This document shows positions 1 through 7,194 of a stretch of 64,000 bases of DNA, in pieces. This stretch comes from Kitasatospora phosalacinea (GTDB lineage: Bacteria; Actinomycetota; Actinomycetes; Streptomycetales; Streptomycetaceae): positions 62,001-126,000 of the forward strand of contig NZ_BSSA01000019.1 of NCBI RefSeq assembly GCF_030268885.1, written 5' to 3'. Numbering within the stretch: the first letter of the stretch is position 1; every line of letters starts with the position of its first letter. A model generated the notes under the pieces. The model was not told the origin of the DNA. It worked only from the letters and a program-made list of their open reading frames with translations, and did no database searches. The position numbers and the translations under genes were made by a program.

Positions 1-83
1 GGGCGCGACCAGGTGCCGGTCGTTCCCAGGAACTGCTGGGTCAGCCGGTCGAGTTCGCGGAACGGGTCGGTGCGCAGCAGCAT
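1..83 (-). CDS. hsp18: Hsp20/alpha-crystallin small heat-shock protein, N-terminal fragment
   Basis: Only the first 27 codons are in the window; the gene runs off the left edge. Translation from ATG at 83 gives MLLRTDPFRELDRLTQQFLG followed by TTGTWSR, the typical N-terminus of actinomycete Hsp18/Hsp20 chaperones, which bind unfolding proteins in the cytoplasm. An AGGAGGTG ribosome site lies at 91-98. The gene is divergent from a RheA-like gene, and the two share a promoter region with an inverted repeat, the arrangement known for hsp18/rheA of Streptomyces albus. The assignment rests on a short sequence plus this context. Confidence 0.85.
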   Translation of the reverse strand, partial: MLLRTDPFRELDRLTQQFLGTTGTWSR

Positions 84-136
84 CGCGAAACACCTCCTGT
101 GGGATCAAAGGGTGCCGGTGCACATCACCTGGATCC

Positions 137-165
137 GTTCTAACACGTCATCCGATGGATGACAA
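137..165 (-). promoter_or_regulatory. hsp18 promoter
   Basis: On the minus strand TTGTCA (165-160) and TAGAAC (142-137) are separated by 17 bp, a good vegetative promoter. The RheA-type palindrome at 146-164 fills the spacer and the -35 box, so bound repressor would block transcription. Confidence 0.65.
146..164. promoter_or_regulatory. RheA-type operator
   Basis: The sequence CGTCATC-CGATG-GATGACA is an inverted repeat with a 5-nt centre. It matches the TGTCATC-N5-GATGACA repeat described for hsp18 repression by RheA, with one mismatch at the outer left base. It overlaps both divergent promoters. Confidence 0.75.
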
Positions 166-188
166 AGCAGGTGCGTCGTCGTTAGGGT
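159..188 (+). promoter_or_regulatory. rheA promoter, probably giving a leaderless mRNA
   Basis: ATGACA (159-164) and TAGGGT (183-188) are 18 bp apart. The rheA ATG at 195 lies 6 nt after the -10 box, so transcription would begin at or next to the start codon. The -35 box lies inside the operator, which predicts autoregulation. Confidence 0.5.
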
Positions 189-194
189 GACAGT

Positions 195-887
195 ATGAGT
201 CGCAAGCCGCACCCCGTTCCCGCCGTTCCCGAGCGGCCCGCCGCACCGGTGCCGCTGCTCGCCGCCGTCGCGGCCCTGACCACCATCGACGACGCCGTCC
301 GCACCGCCCAGCGGCCCGGTGCGGGGGCACCGACCGGCGAGCCGCCCGACCCCGCCCCCGGCCCCGAACCGGCCCTCGCCGCCCTGGTCCTGCTGCGCGA
401 GCTGCGGGCCCAGCTCGCCGGGTGGGAGGCCGGCCTGGTGGAGGACGCCCGCGCCGCCGGGGCCACCTGGGCCGACCTGGCGCACCCGATGGGCGTCGCC
501 AGCCGCCAGGCCGCCGAGAACCGCTACCTGCGCCTGCGCCGCGGCGGGGCCGCCCCCGCCGCGGAGACCGGTGCGGGACGGGTCAAGGCCGTCCGCGACC
601 ACCGGGCCGCCGAGCGCGCCGTCACCGCGTGGGCCCGCGACCACGCCGCCGAACTGCGCGTCCTGGCCGCCCAGCTCACCGCGGCCGGGCTCGGCCCCGA
701 GGCCCGCCCCGCCCAGCAGACCCTCACCGCCGCGCTCGGCACCGCCGACGCCGCCGACCTGCTCGCCCCCCTCCACGACATGCGCCCCCACCTCGATGAC
801 GACCACGACCACCTCGCCTCGCGCCTCGACGCCCTCTCCGACCGCACCGAACGGCTCCGCGACGCCAGCAACCGGCGCCGCGCCTGA
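195..887 (+). CDS. rheA: RheA-like repressor of hsp18 (HSP18 transcriptional regulator family)
   Basis: The 230-residue protein is divergent from the small heat-shock gene and is almost exactly the length of S. albus RheA (about 231 aa), a thermosensitive autoregulated repressor whose conformation changes with temperature. The recognisable core is about residues 65-130: a helix-turn-helix-like part (AGATWADLAHPMGVASRQAA) followed by the NRYLRLRR stretch, then an Ala/Leu-rich helical C-terminus. The N-terminal 60 residues are Pro/Ala-rich. The start is ATG at 195 without an obvious ribosome site, in keeping with a leaderless transcript. The family call relies on length, context and operator more than on a classical motif. 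Confidence 0.8.
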   Translation: MSRKPHPVPAVPERPAAPVPLLAAVAALTTIDDAVRTAQRPGAGAPTGEPPDPAPGPEPALAALVLLRELRAQLAGWEAGLVEDARAAGATWADLAHPMGVASRQAAENRYLRLRRGGAAPAAETGAGRVKAVRDHRAAERAVTAWARDHAAELRVLAAQLTAAGLGPEARPAQQTLTAALGTADAADLLAPLHDMRPHLDDDHDHLASRLDALSDRTERLRDASNRRRA

Positions 888-1137
888 CCGCACCGCGACG
901 GCCCCGACGGCCGATCCGCCCGAGGCCCGCTGGGAGCACCTGCTGCACCGGCTGGACCTGACGCGGGCCCGGCTGCGCTCCGACACGGCGGCCGCCCTGA
1001 CCGCGCTGGACGCCCGCCTCGCCCGGCTCGACGCCCTGCGCGGGCAGGTGGCCCGGGGCCACGACCCATCCGGGGTGGGCCCAGCCCCACCCGGCCGTAC
1101 GGGCAGGCCCATGTCGGCCCGGCCGCCCGCTCCGTAG
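798..1137 (+). CDS. small uncharacterised helical protein downstream of rheA
   Basis: From about 906 to 1050 this frame has nearly 100 percent G/C at third positions and encodes a Leu/Arg/Ala-rich amphipathic helix (ARWEHLLHRLDLTRARLRSD onward), which looks like genuine coding. The frame closes at TAG 1135-1137. The start is unclear: the only ATG upstream is at 798, inside the end of rheA, and the first 35 residues from it are low-complexity Thr/Pro/Ala. A perfect hairpin terminator follows directly. It may be a small gene coupled to rheA or the remnant of a longer C-terminus. No function is recognisable. Confidence 0.4.
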
Positions 1138-1139
1138 GG

Positions 1140-1175
1140 TCGAGTGGCACCGTCCGCCGGGGCGGTGCCACTCGA
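1140..1175 (+). terminator. perfect 13-bp hairpin terminator after the rheA unit
   Basis: TCGAGTGGCACCG (1140-1152) and its exact reverse complement (1163-1175) enclose a 10-nt loop. It sits between the TAG at 1137 and the next gene. Confidence 0.75.
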
Positions 1176-1196
1176 CGCGGTGGGAGGGGACGGGAA

Positions 1197-2516
1197 GTGG
1201 GCGGGGTCTCGTGGGGCGGGCCGGTGCGGTGGGCGGCCGCGGTCGGGGTCGGGCTGTGGCGCTCGGCCGTGCTGGTGGCGTCGACCTGCCTGCTGGCGGT
1301 GGTCGCGGTGCCGGTGGGGTGGGCGGGGTCCGCGCTGGCCTACTCGTGGTCGGCGGGGACGACGGCGGCGCTGCCGCTGCGGGCGCTGGCGGTGTTCGGG
1401 GAGACCCTGCTGGTGGCGCTCTGGGTGGGGGTGGCGGTGTGGACGGTGCACCCGTTCACCAGCCGGCCGCTGGCGGGGGCGGCCCGCCGGTGCGCGGCGC
1501 GCTGGCTGGGCCTGGAGCTGGCGGTGGAGTACCGGCGGGCCCGGCCGGTGACCCGGATGGCCACGGGGTTCTGGTGGGACGGGCAGGAGTACCACCGCTC
1601 CGAGCGGGAGGCCCGCCGCCGGGCCGCGGTGCACGCCCGGTTCCACGACCCGCAGCTGCACGGGGACGGGGTGTGGATGCTGGCCGCCGCCGTCACGGTG
1701 CTGCCGGTGGCCGCGCTGCCGCTGCTGGGGCTGGGGTTCGGCGCGGCGCTGCTGCCCGGCCGCCCCGCCGCCGGGGCGGCGCTGGTGCTGGCGGGCCTGG
1801 CCGCGGCGCCGTTCGCCTGGCGGGTGCTGGGGCCGGTGGGGCGCCGCCTGCTGGGGCCGGTGGCCTCCACCCGGCTGGGGTGGCGGGTGGCCGAACTGGA
1901 GGGCATCCGGGCCGACCTGACGCAGACCCAGGCCGCCGAACTGGAGCGGATCGAGCGCGGGCTGCACGACGGCGCGCAGGCCCGGCTGGTCGCGCTGGGC
2001 ATGTCGGTGGGCGCCGCCGAGCACCTGGTCGACCGGGACCCGGAGGCGGCGAAGCGGCTGCTGGCCGAGGCCCGGGCCACCTCGGCGGGGGCACTGGCCG
2101 AACTGCGGGCGCTGGTGCGCGGCATCAACCCGCCGGTGCTGGTCGAGCGCGGCCTGGTGGACGCCGTCCGGGCCCTGGCGCTGGACGCCGCGGTGGAGAC
2201 GGAGGTGGTCAGCGAGGTGCCGTCGCGGCCCGAGCGCCCGGTCGAGGCGGCGCTGTACTTCTCCGTCGCGGAACTGCTGGCCAACGCCGCCAAGCACGCG
2301 CACGCCCACCTGGTCCGGATCGAACTGTCGTACGCGAACCGGGTGTTGACTGCTACGGTGAGCGACGACGGAATCGGCGGGGCGGCCGCGTCCGCCGGGT
2401 CCGGGCTGAGCGGCGTCGAGCGCCGCGCGGCGGCCTTCGGCGGGCGGCTGGAGATCGACAGCCCCGCCGGGGGACCCACTCGTATCACCGTGGCGGTGCC
2501 GTGCGAATTGTCGTAG
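1197..2516 (+). CDS. sensor histidine kinase, HisKA_3 (NarL/DesK) type
   Basis: This 439-aa membrane kinase has two N-terminal hydrophobic stretches (about residues 18-60), a further pair near 160-215, then the dimerisation/phosphoacceptor box ERIERGLHDGAQARLVALGM with the predicted phospho-His at H257. The ATPase part shows the N box (LLANAAKHAHAH) and G1 box (SDDGIGG), then GLSGVERR. It would sense an envelope signal and phosphorylate the overlapping response regulator. The GTG start at 1197 follows GGAGGGGACGGGAA. Its end overlaps the regulator gene by 16 nt, so the pair is translationally coupled. The signal is unknown. Confidence 0.93.
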   Translation: MGGVSWGGPVRWAAAVGVGLWRSAVLVASTCLLAVVAVPVGWAGSALAYSWSAGTTAALPLRALAVFGETLLVALWVGVAVWTVHPFTSRPLAGAARRCAARWLGLELAVEYRRARPVTRMATGFWWDGQEYHRSEREARRRAAVHARFHDPQLHGDGVWMLAAAVTVLPVAALPLLGLGFGAALLPGRPAAGAALVLAGLAAAPFAWRVLGPVGRRLLGPVASTRLGWRVAELEGIRADLTQTQAAELERIERGLHDGAQARLVALGMSVGAAEHLVDRDPEAAKRLLAEARATSAGALAELRALVRGINPPVLVERGLVDAVRALALDAAVETEVVSEVPSRPERPVEAALYFSVAELLANAAKHAHAHLVRIELSYANRVLTATVSDDGIGGAAASAGSGLSGVERRAAAFGGRLEIDSPAGGPTRITVAVPCELS

Positions 2517-3160
2517 CCGAGGACCTCTTCCTGCTCCGGGAGGGGATGGTGCGCCTGGTCGAGGCGTACGGCCACCAGGTGGTCGCCGCCGTCGACAACG
2601 GGCCCGCCGCGCTGGAGGCGCTGCTCGCCCACCGGCCGGACGTGGCGGTGGTCGACGTCCGGCTGCCCCCGGCGTTCTCCGACGAGGGCCTGCGGGCCGC
2701 GCTGACCGCCCGTCAGCGCTTCCCGGGCCTGCCGGTGCTGATCCTCTCCCAGCACGTCGAGCAGCTGTACGCCCGGGAGCTGCTCGCGGACGGGCACGGC
2801 GGCGTCGGCTACCAGCTCAAGGACCGGGTGCTGGACGCCGCCCAGTTCATGGACGCCGTCCAGCGGGTCGCCGACGGCGGCACCGCACTGGACCCGACGG
2901 TGGTCGCCAAGCTGCTGGGCCGCCCGGCCCGGGCCGACCCGCTGGCCGCGCTGACCGACCGGGAGCGCGCGGTGCTGGCGCTGATGGCCGAGGGGCTGTC
3001 GAACGCGGCGATCGCCACCCGGCTGTTCCTCTCCGAGGGCTCGGTCAGCAAGTACACCACCGCGCTCTTCGCCAAGCTCGGCCTGGCCGACGACCAGGAC
3101 ACCAACCGCCGGGTCCGGGCCGTCCTCGCCTACCTGGACGCCGGGCGGCAGGAGGGCTGA
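2501..3160 (+). CDS. LuxR-family response regulator, partner of the upstream kinase
   Basis: The 219-aa protein begins at GTG 2501 (MRIVVAEDLFLLREGM), inside the last codons of the kinase gene. The receiver domain (1-120) has the acidic pair E7-D8, phosphoacceptor D52 in VAVVDVRLP and a conserved Lys near 105 (GYQLKDR). A LuxR helix-turn-helix follows (LTDRERAVLALMAEGLSNAA, then FLSEGSVSKYTTALFAKLGL). Phosphorylation by the partner kinase should enable DNA binding. Targets cannot be read from the sequence. Confidence 0.94.
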   Translation: MRIVVAEDLFLLREGMVRLVEAYGHQVVAAVDNGPAALEALLAHRPDVAVVDVRLPPAFSDEGLRAALTARQRFPGLPVLILSQHVEQLYARELLADGHGGVGYQLKDRVLDAAQFMDAVQRVADGGTALDPTVVAKLLGRPARADPLAALTDRERAVLALMAEGLSNAAIATRLFLSEGSVSKYTTALFAKLGLADDQDTNRRVRAVLAYLDAGRQEG

Positions 3161-3490
3161 CCCGTCACGGGCCGCCGGGGCGGACCAGGCCGGTCTCGTG
3201 GGCGGTGCCGGCGGCCCGGGTGCGAGGGCGTCCGGCACCGCGGCCACCCGGTCCCCGGCCCTTGACGGCGGGGTCGTCCATCGGCGGGCGAGGACGCCCG
3301 GAGCTGATCATCCGTCAGAAGTACCCGCACGAACGGACCTCCGCCCCCAGGGGGAGGGCCGATGCTCCGGGAGGCCGACGCCACCGCCCGCGCGGACCGG
3401 GAGGCTGGAGGCACCGAACCGGACCGGCCCGAGCCGTCCCGCACCGGCCCGTCCCGCACCGCACCGCACCGCACAGACCCGGAGGTCACG
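3161..3490. other. gene-poor stretch, mostly low-complexity GC
   Basis: I see no convincing gene here. Around 3425-3475 it holds CCGCACC-type runs; frames through it read as low-complexity Arg/Pro. GGAGG at 3481-3485 is the ribosome site for the GTG at 3491. Confidence 0.5.
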
Positions 3491-4639
3491 GTGGCCACCC
3501 CCGCCCGCACCCCGCACCGCCCGTCCTGGCCCCGCCGCTGGCCCGCCTGGGCCCCCGCGGTCGCCGCCCTGTGGGCCGGCGGGTACGCCGCGCTCCAGCT
3601 CGGCTGGGCCGCGACCCGCACCACCGTCCCGTGGAAGGCCCACTCCGCCTACCCGCCCGTAGCGCTCCTGCTGCTCGCCGCCCTCGCCCTCGCGGCCGGC
3701 GCGGCCGCCCTGACCACCGCCCGCCCGGGCGGACGGGACGGCAGCGCCGACCGGACCGACCCGGGTGGCCGCAGCGGCCCGACCGCGCTCGGCGACCGGG
3801 TCGGCCGGGGCCTGGCGACCTGTGTGCTGGCGGTGGCGGTGGCCGTGTTCGCGGTGGGGGCGAGCGGGCTGCCGGTGCACTTCGTGAGCCTGGCGGCCCT
3901 CTCCGGACCGGAGAGCGCCACCGGGCTGGCGCAGGTGGTGCTGGACGCCGTCGGGGCCGCGCTGCTGCTGCTCGTCCTGCTGGCCCACCGGCGGCGGGTG
4001 CGCGGCCGGTGCCCGCGCTGCGGGCTGGCGCACGGCGGCGCGGTCGACGGCCCGCTGGTGCACCCCGCCGCGTCCCGGGCCCCGGGCCGGACCAGGACCG
4101 CGGCGTACCTGCTGGTGTGCGGGCTGCTGCCGTGGGCCGGGGTGAAGACGGTGTGGACGCTGGGCGGCAGCGCGCTCGGCGTCACCGCCGAGGCCTGGGA
4201 CCGGGCGGTGTCCCCGGGCGAGTCGGGGGCGGCGGCGGCCACCGCGGCGGTCGGGGTGGACGTCACCGTGCTGGCCGCCCTGGTCGCGCTCCTCCTGCTG
4301 CTGGGGCTGCTGCACCCGTGGGGGCAGGTGTTCCCGCGCTGGACGCTCCCGCTGGCCGGACGGCGGGTGCCGCGGCTGCTCCCGCTCGTCCCGGCCTGGC
4401 TGACCGGCGTCCCGCTGGCGGTCTACGGGGTGGTGCTGAACGCGATCGCCGCGCTGACCGCCGTCGGCGTGCTGCACCCGGTCGAGCCGCAGCCCCCGTT
4501 CACCGCCTCCTGGCAGCTGACCTGGATGGTCGAGTTCGGCGGCCTGGCCTTCACCGGCCTGGGCACCGCCCTGGTCCTGGCCGCCCGCTCCTACGGCGCC
4601 CGCACCCACCCGGCCTGCGCCGCCGCCCCCGCCCGGTAG
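3491..4639 (+). CDS. multi-pass membrane protein of unknown function
   Basis: The GTG at 3491 is preferred because GGAGG lies 5 nt upstream and the longer in-frame extension (to 3362) is low-complexity. The 382-aa product has about eight hydrophobic helices (for example WAPAVAALWAGGYAALQLGW, PVALLLLAALALAAGAAALT, and a last one around WMVEFGGLAFTGLGTALVLA). A Cys pair motif (RCPRCGLAH) sits in the loop after the fourth helix and could bind metal. No transporter or enzyme signature is recognised. It lies between a two-component system and an ABC exporter operon on the same strand but is separated from both by more than 100 nt. Confidence 0.75.
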   Translation: MATPARTPHRPSWPRRWPAWAPAVAALWAGGYAALQLGWAATRTTVPWKAHSAYPPVALLLLAALALAAGAAALTTARPGGRDGSADRTDPGGRSGPTALGDRVGRGLATCVLAVAVAVFAVGASGLPVHFVSLAALSGPESATGLAQVVLDAVGAALLLLVLLAHRRRVRGRCPRCGLAHGGAVDGPLVHPAASRAPGRTRTAAYLLVCGLLPWAGVKTVWTLGGSALGVTAEAWDRAVSPGESGAAAATAAVGVDVTVLAALVALLLLLGLLHPWGQVFPRWTLPLAGRRVPRLLPLVPAWLTGVPLAVYGVVLNAIAALTAVGVLHPVEPQPPFTASWQLTWMVEFGGLAFTGLGTALVLAARSYGARTHPACAAAPAR

Positions 4640-4689
4640 GCCGCACCGCACCCGCCCCCGCCACGGACGCACACGCTCCTCACCCGCCG

Positions 4690-4744
4690 TTCCGTGAACG
4701 TTCAGGAAGCGCCTCCTGACCGCGCGTCATCACGTCCCTAGGGT
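4690..4744 (+). promoter_or_regulatory. palindrome and -10-like box before the ABC exporter operon
   Basis: TTCCGTGAACGTTCAGGAA (4690-4708) is a near-perfect inverted repeat around the exact palindrome TGAACGTTCA (4695-4704). A TAGGGT box follows at 4739-4744. This would fit an operator upstream of the promoter of the gene at 4773; the regulator is unknown. Confidence 0.4.
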
Positions 4745-4772
4745 CTCCTTCGGCTACGGAGGAAGGGACTTC

Positions 4773-5750
4773 ATGGACGCACTCCTCGCGGTCCGGGCCC
4801 GCGGCGTCACCAAGTGCTTCGGCGAGGTCGTCGCGCTCGACGGCGTCGACCTGGCGGTGGCCCGGGGCCGGATCCACGGCCTGGTGGGGCCGAACGGCGC
4901 CGGGAAGACGACGCTGCTGGGCCTGCTGCTGGGGCTGGCGGCCGCCGACCGCGGCAGCCTGGAGATCCTGGGCACGCCGGTCGGCCGGACGCCGGCCGCT
5001 CCCGAGGGCGTCGCCGGGTTCGTGGACGGCCCGGGCCTGTACCCCTCGCTCACCGCCCGGCAGAACCTCGCCGCGCTGGCCGCGCTGCGCGGCCGGGCGG
5101 CGGACCGGGCGGCGGACCGGGCGGGCGTCGCGGACGCGCTCGACCAGGTCGGGCTGGTCGACGTCGCCGACGACCGGGTGGGCGGCTTCTCGCTCGGCAT
5201 GCGCCAACGCCTGGGCCTGGCCGCCGCGTTGCTCTCCCGGCCGCGGCTGCTGGTGCTGGACGAGCCCGCCAACGGGCTGGACCCGGCCGGCAAGCGGCAC
5301 GTGCACGGGGTGCTGCACCGGCTCGCGGCGCAGGGCACCGCCGTCGTGCTCTCCAGCCACCGGATGGACGACCTGGAGGCGCTCTGCTCGGAGGTCACCA
5401 TCCTCGCCACCGGACGGGTCGCCTTCTCCGGCCCGCTGCGCGAACTCGCCGCCGGGGACCGCGAACTGGACTACCGGCTGCTCACCTCCGACCCGGCGGC
5501 GGCCCGCCGGACGGCCGCCGGGACCCCCGGCGTCCGGCTGCTCGACCCCGACCCCGCCGGGCCGCCCCCGGACGCCGAACGGCTGGTGCTGCGCGCCCGG
5601 GTGCCCGCGCTGGACGTCCTGGTGTCCCGGCTGGTCGGGGACGGCGTCGCGGTGCGTGAACTGGCGCCCGTGGTCTCGCCGTTGGAGGCCGCGTTCCTCG
5701 CCCTCACCGAACAGCAGCAGCGTCCGCAGCCGGAAGGGGCCCGCCGATGA
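4773..5750 (+). CDS. ABC transporter ATP-binding protein (DrrA/CcmA-like exporter type)
   Basis: The 325-aa ATPase carries Walker A GPNGAGKTT (about residues 38-46), the signature FSLGMRQRL, Walker B LLVLDEPANGLDP and the switch His in VVLSSHR. Past residue 215 it has the C-terminal extension common to exporter ATPases that work with a separate membrane subunit. The ATG at 4773 follows GGAGGAAGGG. Its stop overlaps the permease start at ATGA (5747-5750), so both should assemble as one transporter. The substrate is not evident; the third gene of the operon, a surface phosphoesterase, hints at an envelope role. Confidence 0.93.
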   Translation: MDALLAVRARGVTKCFGEVVALDGVDLAVARGRIHGLVGPNGAGKTTLLGLLLGLAAADRGSLEILGTPVGRTPAAPEGVAGFVDGPGLYPSLTARQNLAALAALRGRAADRAADRAGVADALDQVGLVDVADDRVGGFSLGMRQRLGLAAALLSRPRLLVLDEPANGLDPAGKRHVHGVLHRLAAQGTAVVLSSHRMDDLEALCSEVTILATGRVAFSGPLRELAAGDRELDYRLLTSDPAAARRTAAGTPGVRLLDPDPAGPPPDAERLVLRARVPALDVLVSRLVGDGVAVRELAPVVSPLEAAFLALTEQQQRPQPEGARR

Positions 5751-7189
5751 CCACCGCCCGCACCGGGACCGAGGCCGGGGCCGAAGCCGGGACCGAAGCC
5801 GGGACCGGGACCGAGGCCGCGCCCGGGAGCCCGCCCGTCGCCGGGGCGGTGCCCGGAGCGCCCCCGGCCGGCCCGGTGCCGCTCGCCCGGGTCTACCGCT
5901 TCGAGCTGGTCAAGCTGTTCGCGCCGTGGCGGATCCGCCTGCTGCTGCCCGCCTGCTGGCTGGCGCCGGGCCTGTTCGTCGCCGCGGTGGCGCAGCAGGG
6001 GACGCTGCCCACCGACACCCTGTTCGGCCGCTGGATGCACGCCACGGGGTGGGCCGGTCCGCTGGTGGTGCTCGGGTTCGCCGGCAGTTGGGCGCTGCCG
6101 CTGCTGACCTCGGTGGTCGCCGGTGACGTGTTCGCCGCGGAGGACCGGCTCGGCACCTGGCGGCACCTGCTGGTGGCGGTCCGCTCGCCGCGCCGGATCT
6201 TCGCCGCGAAGGCGCTGGCCGCGCTGAGCGTGCTGGTGCTGCTGGTGGCGGGGTTGGCGGTGTCGGGTGCGGTCGGCGGGCTGCTGGCGGTGGGCGACCG
6301 TCCGCTGGTGGGCCTGGACGGGCACCTGCTGTCGCCGGGGGACGCCGCCGCGCGCGTCCTGCTGGCCTGGCTGTGCGCGCTGGCACCGACGCTGGCGCTG
6401 GCCGGGATCGGCCTGCTGGGGTCGGTCGCGCTGGGGCGCTCCCCGATGGGGCTGCTGCTGCCCGCGGTGGTGGCGCTGGCGGTGCAGTCGGCGCAACTGC
6501 TGCCGCTGCCGGTGGGGGTGCGGCTGGCGCTGCCCGGGTACGCGTTCGTCTCCTGGAACGGCCTGTTCACCGCCCCGGTCCAGGCCGGTCCGCTGCTGGT
6601 CGGGGTCGCGGTGGGCCTGGTGTGGGCGGTGGTGGCGACCGTCGCGGCCCGGCTGCTGTTCCTGCGGCGGGACTTCACCAATCCGGTGCAGGACGGTGCG
6701 GGCCGGCGGGCGGCGGTGCTGGGCGCGCTGCCGCTGGCGGGGCTGCTGGTGCTGGGCGTCGGGGTGCTGACCCCGCTGGCCCGGGGCGCCGGTTCCGGGA
6801 TCACCCAGCAGAAGGTGCAGCGTTCGGTGGCGACCGCCTTCGCCCACCTGTACCGGCTGCAGGCCGCCGAGCTGAACCGCCCGGACGTCACCGAGGCGCA
6901 GTTGGCGGTGGCGGTGGCCTGCGACAAGGGCAGCACCCTGGTCGATCCGGTGGGCCCGGGCAACGACTGGCGCTGCACCGTGTCCTGGCACCTGCCGGGC
7001 ACCGAGGCCACCGGGACGGCGGTCTACCAGCTCGACGTCGCCCCCGACGGGCGCTACGTCGCCGACGGCGACGGGCCCAAGGACGTGAACGGCTACTTCC
7101 TGGTGCGCACCGCCACCGGGGACGCGCCCAACCCGCTCTGGCAGTTCGACGGCAACGTCGAGCTGCTGCCGGCTCCTTCGAAGGGATAG
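5747..7189 (+). CDS. ABC transporter permease subunit with extracellular C-terminal domain
   Basis: This 480-aa membrane subunit begins with about 40 low-complexity residues (repeated GTEAGAEAG). A cytoplasmic lead-in (YRFELVKLFAPWRIRL) and six or so helices follow to about residue 345 (for example LLPAVVALAVQSAQLLPLPV). The last 130 residues are hydrophilic, with VACDKG and WRCTVSW each holding one Cys, and probably lie outside the cell. It is translationally coupled to the ATPase gene, and the next gene starts 5 nt after its stop. Substrate unknown. Confidence 0.85.
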   Translation: MTTARTGTEAGAEAGTEAGTGTEAAPGSPPVAGAVPGAPPAGPVPLARVYRFELVKLFAPWRIRLLLPACWLAPGLFVAAVAQQGTLPTDTLFGRWMHATGWAGPLVVLGFAGSWALPLLTSVVAGDVFAAEDRLGTWRHLLVAVRSPRRIFAAKALAALSVLVLLVAGLAVSGAVGGLLAVGDRPLVGLDGHLLSPGDAAARVLLAWLCALAPTLALAGIGLLGSVALGRSPMGLLLPAVVALAVQSAQLLPLPVGVRLALPGYAFVSWNGLFTAPVQAGPLLVGVAVGLVWAVVATVAARLLFLRRDFTNPVQDGAGRRAAVLGALPLAGLLVLGVGVLTPLARGAGSGITQQKVQRSVATAFAHLYRLQAAELNRPDVTEAQLAVAVACDKGSTLVDPVGPGNDWRCTVSWHLPGTEATGTAVYQLDVAPDGRYVADGDGPKDVNGYFLVRTATGDAPNPLWQFDGNVELLPAPSKG

Positions 7190-7194
7190 CAGTC

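Noticed and set aside
105..2309. Long minus-strand reading frame over the rheA and histidine kinase genes
   Set aside because: Its translation is Arg/Gly/Pro/Gln-rich without motifs. It is the antisense shadow of genes with very high third-position GC; the plus strand carries the real domains.
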